From assembly GCA_021604565.1 (NCBI GenBank), contig BQJF01000004.1, positions 40,543 to 104,542 on the forward strand: a DNA stretch of 64,000 bases, read 5' to 3'. Within the stretch, counting starts at the first letter, position 1. Each line of letters starts with the position of its first letter. The notes beneath the pieces are model-generated. The model did no database searches and was not told the origin of the DNA. It saw only the letters and a program-made list of their open reading frames with translations. The position numbers and the translations under genes are program-made. Below, piece after piece: positions 1-6,674 of the stretch. Source of the DNA: Minwuia thermotolerans. GTDB taxonomy: Bacteria; Pseudomonadota; Alphaproteobacteria; Minwuiales; Minwuiaceae.

Positions 1-51
1 GCCTGTCGTATGGGAAAGCGAAGCTTGGGGAGGCGCCGGAAAGAGGGACGC

Positions 52-636
52 ATGTCGACAAATTCGATGCTATGGGCGGAGGTCAGGACACCCGCCGGGG
101 ATCCGGAGTCACTCGAAAGCGGCCTGCAGTCGTTCCTCGATTACTGGTTGTCCCTGGAGAGGAAGCACGGCCGTCCCCCGCGCAAGAGCGAATTCGATCC
201 GCTCGACGTCGCCCGGCTCTGGCGCGGTATCGCCGTGATCGAGGTGGTTCGCGAGGAAGGCAGGGACCATCGTTTCCTGTACAGGTTTCTCGGCACCAGC
301 CATGATCACATCAATGGGGCCTCCTACAGCGGTCGTTTCGTCGATGAAACCCTGCCTGCGGCGGAGGTGGCCGCCATTCAGCCGATCTACAATGGCGTCA
401 TTCATGGAAAGCGACCGCACTACTGGCATCGTCGCGGACTGGCGGCAACCCTCGAACCCGCAGCCTATGAGCGGGTGCTGGCACCGTTCCTTGGCACGGG
501 TGATCGTGTCGACTTCCTGATCGGCTACTGGCGGTGGCACTGGCGGACCGGCCTGCCCAGGGGCCTTCACCTGGTCCATGACAGCTCCAGCGCCGTGAAC
601 GGTCCACCAAAGACTTCAGCAAGCGACCCGACCTGA
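52..636 (+). CDS. PAS_5-type (former DUF1457) PAS domain protein
   Basis: A 194-residue soluble protein made almost entirely of one PAS-like domain. The N-terminal half has the pattern FLDYWLSLERKHGRPPRKSE followed by DVARLWRGIAVIEV and HRFLYRFLGT, which is the usual opening of alphaproteobacterial PAS_5 proteins. These are presumed small-ligand or redox sensors without an attached output domain. I chose the ATG at 52 rather than the in-frame ATG at 10 because GAAAGAGGG lies just upstream of 52 and nothing similar precedes 10. It converges on the DUF1489 gene with a 1-bp gap. The signal sensed cannot be read from the sequence. Confidence 0.8.
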   Translation: MSTNSMLWAEVRTPAGDPESLESGLQSFLDYWLSLERKHGRPPRKSEFDPLDVARLWRGIAVIEVVREEGRDHRFLYRFLGTSHDHINGASYSGRFVDETLPAAEVAAIQPIYNGVIHGKRPHYWHRRGLAATLEPAAYERVLAPFLGTGDRVDFLIGYWRWHWRTGLPRGLHLVHDSSSAVNGPPKTSASDPT

Positions 637-637
637 T

Positions 638-1084
638 TCAGTAGACGCCGAGGTCGCGCAGCGCCACCTGCAGGTCCGGTGGCAGACCCTCCGCGTCGGT
701 ATGGGCGGAAAGGTCCGGCGGCGCATCCTTCGCCTCCAGATAGCGCCATCCCTGATGTGGCCGACGCAACCAGGGCTCCGTCCGGACCAGTTCGGGGGCC
801 AGTACCAGGCCGCACTTGATGCCGGTCTCCGTTTCCACCCGGTCCAGTGCCACGATCCGCTGACGCACCCGGATCGCGCCCGCGATGATCCAGTAGAGTG
901 AGCCCCCGGCAAGCACCTCCCCGTCCCGCCGTGGCCGGTTCCGGGTGACGTGACGCAACTGCTCGCCGCGCGCCACGCGCTGGCCCTGCCAGAGTTCGAG
1001 CTGCTCCACCTGATCCACACCGACGCAGATCTTCAGCAGATGAACCACCTTTGGTGTTTCGCCGTCTGTTCTTCGGTCAGCCAT
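638..1084 (-). CDS. DUF1489 family protein
   Basis: A 148-residue protein with the DUF1489 hallmark VHLLKICVGVD near residue 14, then a basic middle part and PHQGWRYLEAKDAPPDL near residue 110. The family is conserved across Alphaproteobacteria and has no assigned function. Its ATG lies 8 bp inside the end of the SLC13-type transporter gene, so it is probably the third gene of a carbonic anhydrase-transporter-DUF1489 operon and translationally coupled to it. Length is normal for the family. No signal peptide or membrane segment is visible. Confidence 0.85.
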   Translation of the reverse strand: MADRRTDGETPKVVHLLKICVGVDQVEQLELWQGQRVARGEQLRHVTRNRPRRDGEVLAGGSLYWIIAGAIRVRQRIVALDRVETETGIKCGLVLAPELVRTEPWLRRPHQGWRYLEAKDAPPDLSAHTDAEGLPPDLQVALRDLGVY

Positions 1085-2459
1085 CGAACCGTCCGAGCAC
1101 CTGCCACCAGAGGTAATCGAGCGGCAGCAGGACCACGATGGTGATGATCGCGACCGTCAGGGTGGCCCGGATGCCGTCACGGATCGGTACCTTTCCGAGC
1201 TGCATGGCAACCACAACCGGTGGTCCCTGAAAGGGAAACAGAACCGTCGAATAGGCCGGCACCTGCATCATAAGGGTGGTCGCGAGTGGCAGGCCCATGG
1301 CAACGGAAAGCTGGTCCGCAAGCGGGGTCAGAACAGCCGGCACGGTCGGTGCGGTGCCCAGCAGGCTGACACCGATCGATGCGCCCACGACGGCGAAGAA
1401 GTTCCAGGCATCCTTGCCCGGTTCCAGCTCCGCCAGCCGCAGGAAACCGCTGGCCATGTGATCGGCGATGCCCGTGGATGCGACCACTGCCCCAAGGGAA
1501 AGGACGCCGGAGATATAGAGCAGCGGGCGGAACTGCACCGCGTCCGTCATCTTCGCCGGGTCGATCAGCCGGAAGGGCGGCAGCATGCAGGCGATCCCGG
1601 CCCCGAGGGCCACCCAGGCCGGTGAGATGCCGTGGATGAAATCCGTCGCCCAGAGCGCCAGCGCCGCAACCAGGATCACCGCCAGCCGCCGCTCGGCGGG
1701 GGAGAGCGGACCCGGTGCGGGCGCGGTGCTGGCATCGGTCCTGATCTCGTCGGGGAACAGGAAGCGCACGACCGCGACGACCGTGACAGCCTTCAGCAGG
1801 CCCAGCACCGGGAAATGCAGCAGCAGGTAGTCGCCATAGACCGGTTTCAGGCCATAGAGCGTATCCGCAGCACCGATCATGACCAGGTTCGGCACATTGG
1901 CCGGCATGACACCGAAGCCGGGCAGGAAGGCCCCGAGACCCGCGGTCATGGCAATGCCGATGCGCCCCCTCGATCCCTCCCTGAAACCGAAGACATCGGC
2001 CAGTCCCAGCGCCACCGGCATCAGCAGCACGACACGGCCCACTGACGAGGGCATGACGAAGGCGAGACCCAGCGCCACGCACATCAGGCCGGTCAGTACC
2101 CCAAGGTAGCTGACCCCCATGCGTCGCGCCAGCGCGCCCGCCACGCGAGCACCAAGCCCTGTGTCCCGGACTGCAGCGCCCACGATCATGCCGCCGAACA
2201 GCAGCCAGAAAGCCGATGAGGCAAATCCCGAGAACACCACCGGTGCCGTTGCGACACCCGCCACCATGGCGATCAGGAAGAACAGCAGGGCGGTCAGATG
2301 TTCGGGGATGGCGTTGGTCGCCCAGAGCCCGATGGCCGCGAGCGCCAGCGCCCCGCCCATGGCGGCTTCGTGCGAGAGGCCATCGATCGGGACCAGCAGC
2401 AGTGCCGCCGCTGCCAGCAGGAACAGGCCGGCGACCGATGGGCCGAACCGCAGACTCAC
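1077..2459 (-). CDS. SLC13/DASS-type anion or dicarboxylate transporter
   Basis: A 460-residue integral membrane protein of the divalent anion:Na+ symporter type. Hydrophobic helices run throughout. Near the N terminus is ALAAIGLWATNAIPEHLTAL, and the repeated regions show FGFASSAFWLLFGGMIVG-like and LLGTAPTVPAVLTPLADQ motifs typical of the family's substrate and Na+ sites. The open frame extends upstream to 2600, but that part overlaps the carbonic anhydrase gene. A GTG at 2459 forms a GTGA overlap with the carbonic anhydrase stop and starts the conserved protein (VSLRFGP). Substrate is unknown: family members carry sulfate, C4-dicarboxylates or citrate. Coupling to carbonic anhydrase suggests a link to carboxylate or bicarbonate handling, which is inference. 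Confidence 0.82.
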   Translation of the reverse strand: MSLRFGPSVAGLFLLAAAALLLVPIDGLSHEAAMGGALALAAIGLWATNAIPEHLTALLFFLIAMVAGVATAPVVFSGFASSAFWLLFGGMIVGAAVRDTGLGARVAGALARRMGVSYLGVLTGLMCVALGLAFVMPSSVGRVVLLMPVALGLADVFGFREGSRGRIGIAMTAGLGAFLPGFGVMPANVPNLVMIGAADTLYGLKPVYGDYLLLHFPVLGLLKAVTVVAVVRFLFPDEIRTDASTAPAPGPLSPAERRLAVILVAALALWATDFIHGISPAWVALGAGIACMLPPFRLIDPAKMTDAVQFRPLLYISGVLSLGAVVASTGIADHMASGFLRLAELEPGKDAWNFFAVVGASIGVSLLGTAPTVPAVLTPLADQLSVAMGLPLATTLMMQVPAYSTVLFPFQGPPVVVAMQLGKVPIRDGIRATLTVAIITIVVLLPLDYLWWQVLGRFDG

Positions 2460-3121
2460 CCCTGCAGCGCCGCGGCACCCGTGCCGACGGTGACAAAGGT
2501 GTCGGTCTCCGGATCCAGCCGGGCCAGCCGTCCCTCCGCAATACCGAAATGCATGCCATGCAGGGCGATCCTGCCGGCCTCCACGGGTTCCGCGATCCAC
2601 GGAAAGGTCTTCAGGTTGGTCAGGCCGAGGCGGATATTCTCCTCCTCCATGCGGCCGAGAATGGTTTCGACATCGTGACCGGCCGAATGCCCCATCACCC
2701 GGTCCAGGATGCCGCGCGAACTGGCCATCCAGGGGGCCACGAACTCACCGATCCCGTCCGTGTTCTTCTCATCCATCAGCAGCGCCTTGACGCCACCGCA
2801 CTGCGCATGACCCAGCACCACGATATCGCTGACCTGCAGCACCTTGACCGCGAACTCCAGGGCGGCACTGACGCCATGTGCCCGTCCGTCGGGGGCATAG
2901 CTCGGCACCACGTTCGCGACGTTGCGGATGACGAACAGCTCCCCCGGACCTGCATTGAATATGGTGGCCGGGTCCACACGGCTGTCGGCGCAGGCAATGA
3001 TCATGGTGCTGGGCGACTGGCCCAGCGCCTCCAGTTGCCGATAGCGATCAGCATTTGTCGCGAAGCCATCTTCGATGAAGGCGTGATATCCATCCAGAAG
3101 CCGGTTAAGGGACACGAACAA
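2456..3121 (-). CDS. can: beta-class carbonic anhydrase
   Basis: Catalyses reversible hydration of CO2 to bicarbonate in the cytoplasm. It has 221 residues, normal for bacterial beta enzymes. Zinc ligands and the catalytic dyad are visible: C44, D46 and R48 in CADSRVDP, then H105 and C108 in GHAQCGG. The motif PGELFVIRNVANVV lies between them. It is the first gene of a tightly overlapping operon with an SLC13-type transporter (GTGA overlap) and DUF1489. The gene symbol is by analogy only; cynT-type paralogues cannot be excluded, but no cyanase gene is nearby. Confidence 0.93.
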   Translation of the reverse strand: MFVSLNRLLDGYHAFIEDGFATNADRYRQLEALGQSPSTMIIACADSRVDPATIFNAGPGELFVIRNVANVVPSYAPDGRAHGVSAALEFAVKVLQVSDIVVLGHAQCGGVKALLMDEKNTDGIGEFVAPWMASSRGILDRVMGHSAGHDVETILGRMEEENIRLGLTNLKTFPWIAEPVEAGRIALHGMHFGIAEGRLARLDPETDTFVTVGTGAAALQG

Positions 3122-3263
3122 TTCTCCGGGTCAGGGCAAGGGTCGGGGAGACAATCGGACGCTTTGCGTTGTCATGCAAGGTGGCTAGGCTTCCCGGAGA
3201 TGGGGTTTGGCGTCGCACTTCGACGGCGGACAGGCTGCGGCACGTGACGGGATTGGCGAGCAG

Positions 3264-4031
3264 ATGAGCGTTTGGGGAAAACTGATCGGGGGCGGACTGG
3301 GCTTTGCCGTCGGCGGGCCGATTGGCGCGATCGTGGGCGGACTGGCAGGTCATGCTGTCGATCGCATCCGGGAAACCGACGAGGACGAGGCCGACGCGCT
3401 GCTGCAGGACGGCGCGGAGGGGGGACGCCCCGCCGCAACCAAGAAGGTCGCCTTCACCATTGCGGTCATCGTGCTCGGCGCGAAGATGGCCAAGGCCGAC
3501 GGTGTCGTGACCAAGGACGAGATCCTGGCCTTCCGGGAAGTGTTTCAGGTTCCGCCGGACGAGATGCGCAACGTCGCGCGCGTCTTCAACCAGGCGAAGC
3601 GGGAAGCGACGGGCTTCGAGCCCTATGCCGAGCAGATCGCCGGGATGTTCCAGGGCAACCCGGAAGTGCTGGAGGACCTGCTGGCCGGCCTGATGCACAT
3701 CGCCCGTGCGGACAATGTGATTCACCCCAACGAGGTGACGTTCCTGAAGGCCGTCGCCGAGATCTTCGGGATCAGCCATGCCGCCTACAGCCGGTTGCAT
3801 GCCACCTATCTGGGGCTGGACGAGGAAGACCCCTATGCCGTGCTCGGCATTGCGACCGACGCCGATGATGCGGAAGTCAAGGCGACCTACCGCAAGCTGA
3901 TCAAGAGCAACCATCCGGACCGCGTCATCGCGCAGGGTCTGCCTGAGGAATTCGTCGCCGTGGCCAATGAGAAGCTGGCCAAGATCAACGCGGCCTATGA
4001 CCGGATATCGAAGGAACGCGGGTTCGGCTGA
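3264..4031 (+). CDS. TerB domain plus C-terminal DnaJ domain (DjlA-like co-chaperone)
   Basis: A 255-residue protein with three parts. A glycine-rich N-terminal segment (GGGLGFAVGGPIGAIVGG) could associate with membrane. A TerB-like acidic helical domain follows at roughly residues 55-170. A C-terminal J domain begins DPYAVLGI, with the HPD motif near residue 218 (SNHPDR). J domains stimulate the ATPase of DnaK-type Hsp70s, and TerB+J proteins resemble DjlA but lack its clear N-terminal anchor. The start at 3264 (MSVWGKL) is preferred over an upstream in-frame ATG at 3207 because the family begins with this glycine-rich stretch. The stop overlaps the ATG of the amidase by one base, implying coupling. 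Confidence 0.82.
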   Translation: MSVWGKLIGGGLGFAVGGPIGAIVGGLAGHAVDRIRETDEDEADALLQDGAEGGRPAATKKVAFTIAVIVLGAKMAKADGVVTKDEILAFREVFQVPPDEMRNVARVFNQAKREATGFEPYAEQIAGMFQGNPEVLEDLLAGLMHIARADNVIHPNEVTFLKAVAEIFGISHAAYSRLHATYLGLDEEDPYAVLGIATDADDAEVKATYRKLIKSNHPDRVIAQGLPEEFVAVANEKLAKINAAYDRISKERGFG

Positions 4032-4804
4032 TGGCGCGCGGTCCGGCCGAGCCGATGCATCAGGGCCCGGGAATCATTCGGGACCGCACGTCCCCCAATC
4101 ATGACGACCGCAGCGGCACACCCGTGGACATGCTTGTGCTGCATTATACGGACACGCCCGACACCGCGACGGCACTGGATCTGCTCACCGATCCCGCCAC
4201 GAAGGTCTCGGCCCACTACCTCGTCGATACCGATGGTCGCGTCTACGCGCTGGTGCCGGAGGATCGCCGGGCCTGGCATGCCGGCGTTGCCTCCTGGCGA
4301 GGTGTCACGGACATCAATGCCTGCTCCATCGGGATCGAGTTGCAGAACCAGGGCCATTCCAGTGCCGGACCGGATGGTCCCGAACCCTACCCGGATGCCC
4401 AGATTGCGGCACTGGTCCGGCTCGCCCGCGATATCCGCAGTCGCCATGACATTCCGGACCACCGCATTCTGGGCCATTCGGATGTGGCGCCGCTGCGCAA
4501 GCAGGATCCGGGTGCGCATTTTCCCTGGTCGCGGCTGGCCGAAGCCGGAATCGGTCTCTGGCCAACCGGTACATGGCCAGTGCAGCGCGCTTCGGATGCT
4601 CCGGCAATGTCAGGGACAAGCCAGTTGCAGGCGACGCTGGCGCGGATCGGCTATGGGGTGCGGGTCGACGGCCATGCGGGGGAGGAGACCCGCGCCGTCA
4701 TCGCTGCGTTTCAGCGGCACTTCCTGCCCGACCGGGTGACCGGAACGGCAGACGCCGACACGGTATTCCGCATCGGCGTCGTGGACGGTCTGATGAACGG
4801 GTGA
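4031..4804 (+). CDS. N-acetylmuramoyl-L-alanine amidase (AmpD/AmiD type) with peptidoglycan-binding domain
   Basis: Cleaves the amide bond between N-acetylmuramic acid and the stem peptide in peptidoglycan or recycled muropeptides. The 257 residues hold an Amidase_2 domain with zinc ligands H38 (VLHYTD), H149 (LGHSDVAP) and D159 (KQDPG), and E103 in SIGIELQN. A C-terminal PG_binding_1 domain at about 195-250 includes DGHAGEETRAVIAAFQ. No signal peptide is visible, so it may be a cytoplasmic AmpD-like recycling enzyme, although the binding domain is more usual in exported AmiD-like forms. The start overlaps the upstream TerB-DnaJ stop (TGATG). Confidence 0.88.
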   Translation: MARGPAEPMHQGPGIIRDRTSPNHDDRSGTPVDMLVLHYTDTPDTATALDLLTDPATKVSAHYLVDTDGRVYALVPEDRRAWHAGVASWRGVTDINACSIGIELQNQGHSSAGPDGPEPYPDAQIAALVRLARDIRSRHDIPDHRILGHSDVAPLRKQDPGAHFPWSRLAEAGIGLWPTGTWPVQRASDAPAMSGTSQLQATLARIGYGVRVDGHAGEETRAVIAAFQRHFLPDRVTGTADADTVFRIGVVDGLMNG

Positions 4805-4844
4805 CCGGCAGCGCCTGATCACATATCATTCAGTTGATTTCAGT

Positions 4845-5036
4845 TCAGGCAAAAAGCGCGGTGAATGCCTTCCGGATCGCCAGCAGACCCCTGGCCGTTT
4901 CGGCAGCCCGCGCGTTCTGGGCGCGCGCCACATAATAGTCCATGTCAATCGAGCCATCGCCACGCAGATGCAGATCGTTGCCTGACGTGCGGTTCATGGC
5001 ATTGAATTCGTTGAGGTTGAGCTGCTGATACTGCAT
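4845..5036 (-). CDS. 63-residue small protein, copy 1 of a paralogous pair
   Basis: Begins MQYQQLNLNEFN and ends RKAFTALFA. It aligns without gaps to the 63-residue product of 5348-5539, with 29 of 63 residues identical. The conserved parts are the N-terminal MQYQQxNLNxFN and a C-terminal helix with RAxxARAAxT and IRxAxxxLFA. GGAGAG precedes the ATG. Promoter and leader match those of copy 2. The C-terminal pattern loosely recalls DUF1127-type small proteins that often sit beside GcvA-like LysR genes, but it lacks the arginine-rich DUF1127 core, so I leave the function open. No signal peptide is seen. Confidence 0.75.
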   Translation of the reverse strand: MQYQQLNLNEFNAMNRTSGNDLHLRGDGSIDMDYYVARAQNARAAETARGLLAIRKAFTALFA

Positions 5037-5098
5037 TTGAACTCTCCATCTTCAGCGAGGGTCTGTCGGGTCAGGCGTCCCTCGCTCAACGTCTGACT
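5037..5098 (-). promoter_or_regulatory. conserved structured 5' leader, copy 1
   Basis: The predicted 62-nt untranslated leader of the 4845-5036 gene. Four arms are arranged A-B-A'-B': A = GTCAGACGT (5089-5097), B = GAGCGAGGG (5079-5087), A' = ACGCCTGAC (5070-5078), B' = CCCTCGCTGA (5052-5061). A pairs with A' at 8 of 9 positions. B pairs with B' through eight continuous base pairs. The helices interleave, so they either form an H-type pseudoknot or compete. B' lies close to the ribosome binding site. The leader matches copy 2 at 44 of the first 47 positions. Confidence 0.6.
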
Positions 5099-5104
5099 GA
5101 AACC

Positions 5105-5133
5105 AATATGTTGCTGCCCGGGGTGAATGACAA
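5105..5133 (-). promoter_or_regulatory. sigma70-like promoter of small-protein copy 1
   Basis: On the minus strand TTGTCA (5128-5133) is followed after exactly 17 bp by CATATT (5105-5110). The same two hexamers with the same 17-bp spacing occur before copy 2, while the spacer sequences differ. The predicted transcription start is near 5098. Confidence 0.6.
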
Positions 5134-5143
5134 AAGATCATTT

Positions 5144-5160
5144 CTCACCAAAAGGGTGAG
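5144..5160. promoter_or_regulatory. inverted repeat upstream of promoter 1, possible LysR site
   Basis: CTCACC and GGTGAG arms are separated by 5 bp and lie 10 bp upstream of the -35 hexamer. A different dyad occupies the equivalent position in copy 2. Position and symmetry fit an activator site for the neighbouring LysR-type regulator; binding is inferred. Confidence 0.4.
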
Positions 5161-5286
5161 TGAAATTCATCTTCTTGCCAGGATGACAGCATGCATGCCG
5201 CTCCCGGTGCCTGTCGGTCCTGCGGCAGGCATGTCTCGAAGCCATGCGTTTGATGCAATGCTATATTGCGTTGCATCATAAATGCC

Positions 5287-5318
5287 GAACGCCGCCGCAT
5301 TTCACCGCGACGGCGTTC
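5287..5318 (-). terminator. hairpin downstream of small-protein copy 2
   Basis: Arms GAACGCCGCCGC and GCGACGGCGTTC pair over 12 bp with one mismatch and an 8-nt loop, about 30 bp beyond the stop codon at 5348. No strong U tract follows, so termination is plausible but not certain. Confidence 0.45.
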
Positions 5319-5347
5319 GAAACAGTTAACGAAAGGTTGATTTCAGA

Positions 5348-5539
5348 TCAGGCGAACAGGCGCAGCATTGCCCTGCGAATGCCGGTGATGCCCTGCAGGG
5401 TCGCGGCGGCGCGTGCGGCATGCGCCCGCTGCTCGATCGCGTCCAGGTCGAGAGTGCCGAGAACACCGTTCTCCTCATCGACGGGGCTGGACTGCTTCAG
5501 TTCGTTGAAATCATTCAGATTGATCTGCTGGTACTGCAT
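5348..5539 (-). CDS. 63-residue small protein, copy 2 of a paralogous pair
   Basis: Begins MQYQQINLNDFN and ends RRAMLRLFA. It has the same length as the 4845-5036 product and is 46 percent identical to it. AAGGAG lies 8 bp before the ATG. The middle part (about residues 13-33) is variable and acidic. The C-terminal 30 residues form a likely amphipathic, alanine- and arginine-rich helix. The gene is divergent from the LysR regulator with about 190 bp between them. I do not recognise a characterised family. The pair looks like a tandem duplication that included promoter and leader. Confidence 0.78.
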   Translation of the reverse strand: MQYQQINLNDFNELKQSSPVDEENGVLGTLDLDAIEQRAHAARAAATLQGITGIRRAMLRLFA

Positions 5540-5601
5540 CGTGATACTCCTTGCTCAGCGAGGGTGCTTCGGGTCAGGCGTCCCTCGCTCAACGTCTGAC
5601 T
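5540..5601 (-). promoter_or_regulatory. conserved structured 5' leader, copy 2
   Basis: The predicted 62-nt leader of the 5348-5539 gene, the same length as copy 1. Arms: A 5592-5600, B 5582-5590, A' 5573-5581, B' 5555-5564, with the same A-B-A'-B' interleaving. Only 3 of the first 47 positions differ from copy 1, and all three lie in the short segment between A' and B'. The sequence around the ribosome binding site is free to differ. Loop lengths (about 1, 0 and 8 nt) are compatible with a compact H-type pseudoknot. Confidence 0.6.
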
Positions 5602-5607
5602 GATTGG

Positions 5608-5636
5608 AATATGTCAACGATGCTGACGCTTGACAA
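5608..5636 (-). promoter_or_regulatory. sigma70-like promoter of small-protein copy 2
   Basis: TTGTCA (5631-5636), a 17-bp spacer and CATATT (5608-5613) on the minus strand, identical in hexamers and spacing to copy 1. The predicted start is near 5601. Confidence 0.6.
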
Positions 5637-5647
5637 AGGATCATTTC

Positions 5648-5662
5648 TCATCACATTGATGA
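5648..5662. promoter_or_regulatory. inverted repeat upstream of promoter 2, possible LysR site
   Basis: TCATCA and TGATGA arms with a 3-bp spacer lie 11 bp upstream of the -35 hexamer, in the divergent region shared with the LysR gene. Location matches that of the dyad at 5144-5160. Binding by the LysR protein is inferred. Confidence 0.4.
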
Positions 5663-5730
5663 ATTGAATTCATTGCTCTGGCAAATGTTGCGTTGCAGCA
5701 TGAATCAAACGCCTTCCTGGAGGGTCCGTC

Positions 5731-6648
5731 ATGCCCAGAAGATTGCCTCCGCTCAATGCCCTGCGGGTGTTCGAGGCCGCGGCGCGCCACCTGAGTTTCA
5801 CGCGCGCGGCGGAGGAACTGAACCTGACGCCGTCCGCCATCAGCCATCAGATCAAGGGGCTGGAGGATCTGCTGGGTGTGAAACTGTTCGAGCGGCGCCA
5901 GCGCAAGGTCATGCTGACCGCCGCCGGCGGGCGCTATTACCCCGCGCTGCGCCAGGCCTTCGATCAGATGAACGAGGCGACGGAGGCCCTGAAGGCAGAG
6001 GACAGTTCCGGTTCGCTGACGGTCAACGTGTTGCCGACCTTTGCCATGCGCTGGCTGGTGCCACAGCTCTCTGCCTTCCAGAAGCGTCATCCGGAGATCG
6101 AGGTGCGGATGACCACGAACGTCGAAGCCATCGACTTCAGCCGTGTGGAGGCAGACGCGGCCATCCGCTATGGCGTCGGTGGCTGGAAGGGGCTGACGGC
6201 CAAGCTGCTGCTGCGGGAGGAGATCGTGCCGGTCTGCAGCCCCGCTCTGCTGGAGGGCCGGCCGAAGCTGAAGACACCGGCTGACCTGGTGCATTATCCG
6301 CTGCTGCATGACGTCAACCGCCCCGATACCTGGCGGCAATGGCTGACCGCGGTCGGGGAAACCGGGGTCGATCCCGACCGGGGCCTGAAGCTGGATACCA
6401 CCAACCTGGCGGTGCAGGGCGCGATCCAGGGGTTGGGCATCGTGCCGGTGAACCCGAACCTGGTACGACCGGAGCTGGAGTCGGGCACGCTGATCGAACC
6501 GCTGGATTTCCACCTGGCGGTCAAGGGCGGCTATTACCTGGTCTATCCGGAGGGCCGTGAGAACCGGCCCCGCCTGAAAGCCTTCGAGACCTGGCTGATG
6601 GAAGTCACGGCAGAGGCGGAGGAGCGGGAGCGGCTGCACGACGCCTGA
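5731..6648 (+). CDS. LysR-family transcriptional regulator, GcvA-like
   Basis: A 305-residue regulator. The N-terminal winged helix-turn-helix is clear: LNALRVFEAAARHLSFTRAA at about residues 8-27, followed by AISHQIKGLE. An effector-binding domain covers about residues 95-295. The phrase ALRVFEAAARHLSFTRAAEE is characteristic of the GcvA subgroup. GGAGGG lies 6 bp before the ATG. It is transcribed divergently from the two 63-residue genes, and dyads occupy equivalent places before both of their promoters, so it probably controls them and itself. The effector is unknown. Confidence 0.88.
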   Translation: MPRRLPPLNALRVFEAAARHLSFTRAAEELNLTPSAISHQIKGLEDLLGVKLFERRQRKVMLTAAGGRYYPALRQAFDQMNEATEALKAEDSSGSLTVNVLPTFAMRWLVPQLSAFQKRHPEIEVRMTTNVEAIDFSRVEADAAIRYGVGGWKGLTAKLLLREEIVPVCSPALLEGRPKLKTPADLVHYPLLHDVNRPDTWRQWLTAVGETGVDPDRGLKLDTTNLAVQGAIQGLGIVPVNPNLVRPELESGTLIEPLDFHLAVKGGYYLVYPEGRENRPRLKAFETWLMEVTAEAEERERLHDA

Positions 6649-6674
6649 CGGCAGGCGCAGCGCCTTGCAGAAGC

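Noticed and set aside
5540..5601. SAM-II or preQ1 riboswitch as explanation of the leader
   Set aside because: By eye the conserved core sequences of these classes are not present, although the pseudoknot-like topology is similar. A covariance search would decide.
5244..5603. 119-codon plus-strand ORF covering the second small-protein gene
   Set aside because: The minus strand carries promoter, leader, ribosome binding site and a paralogous product; the plus frame has none of these.
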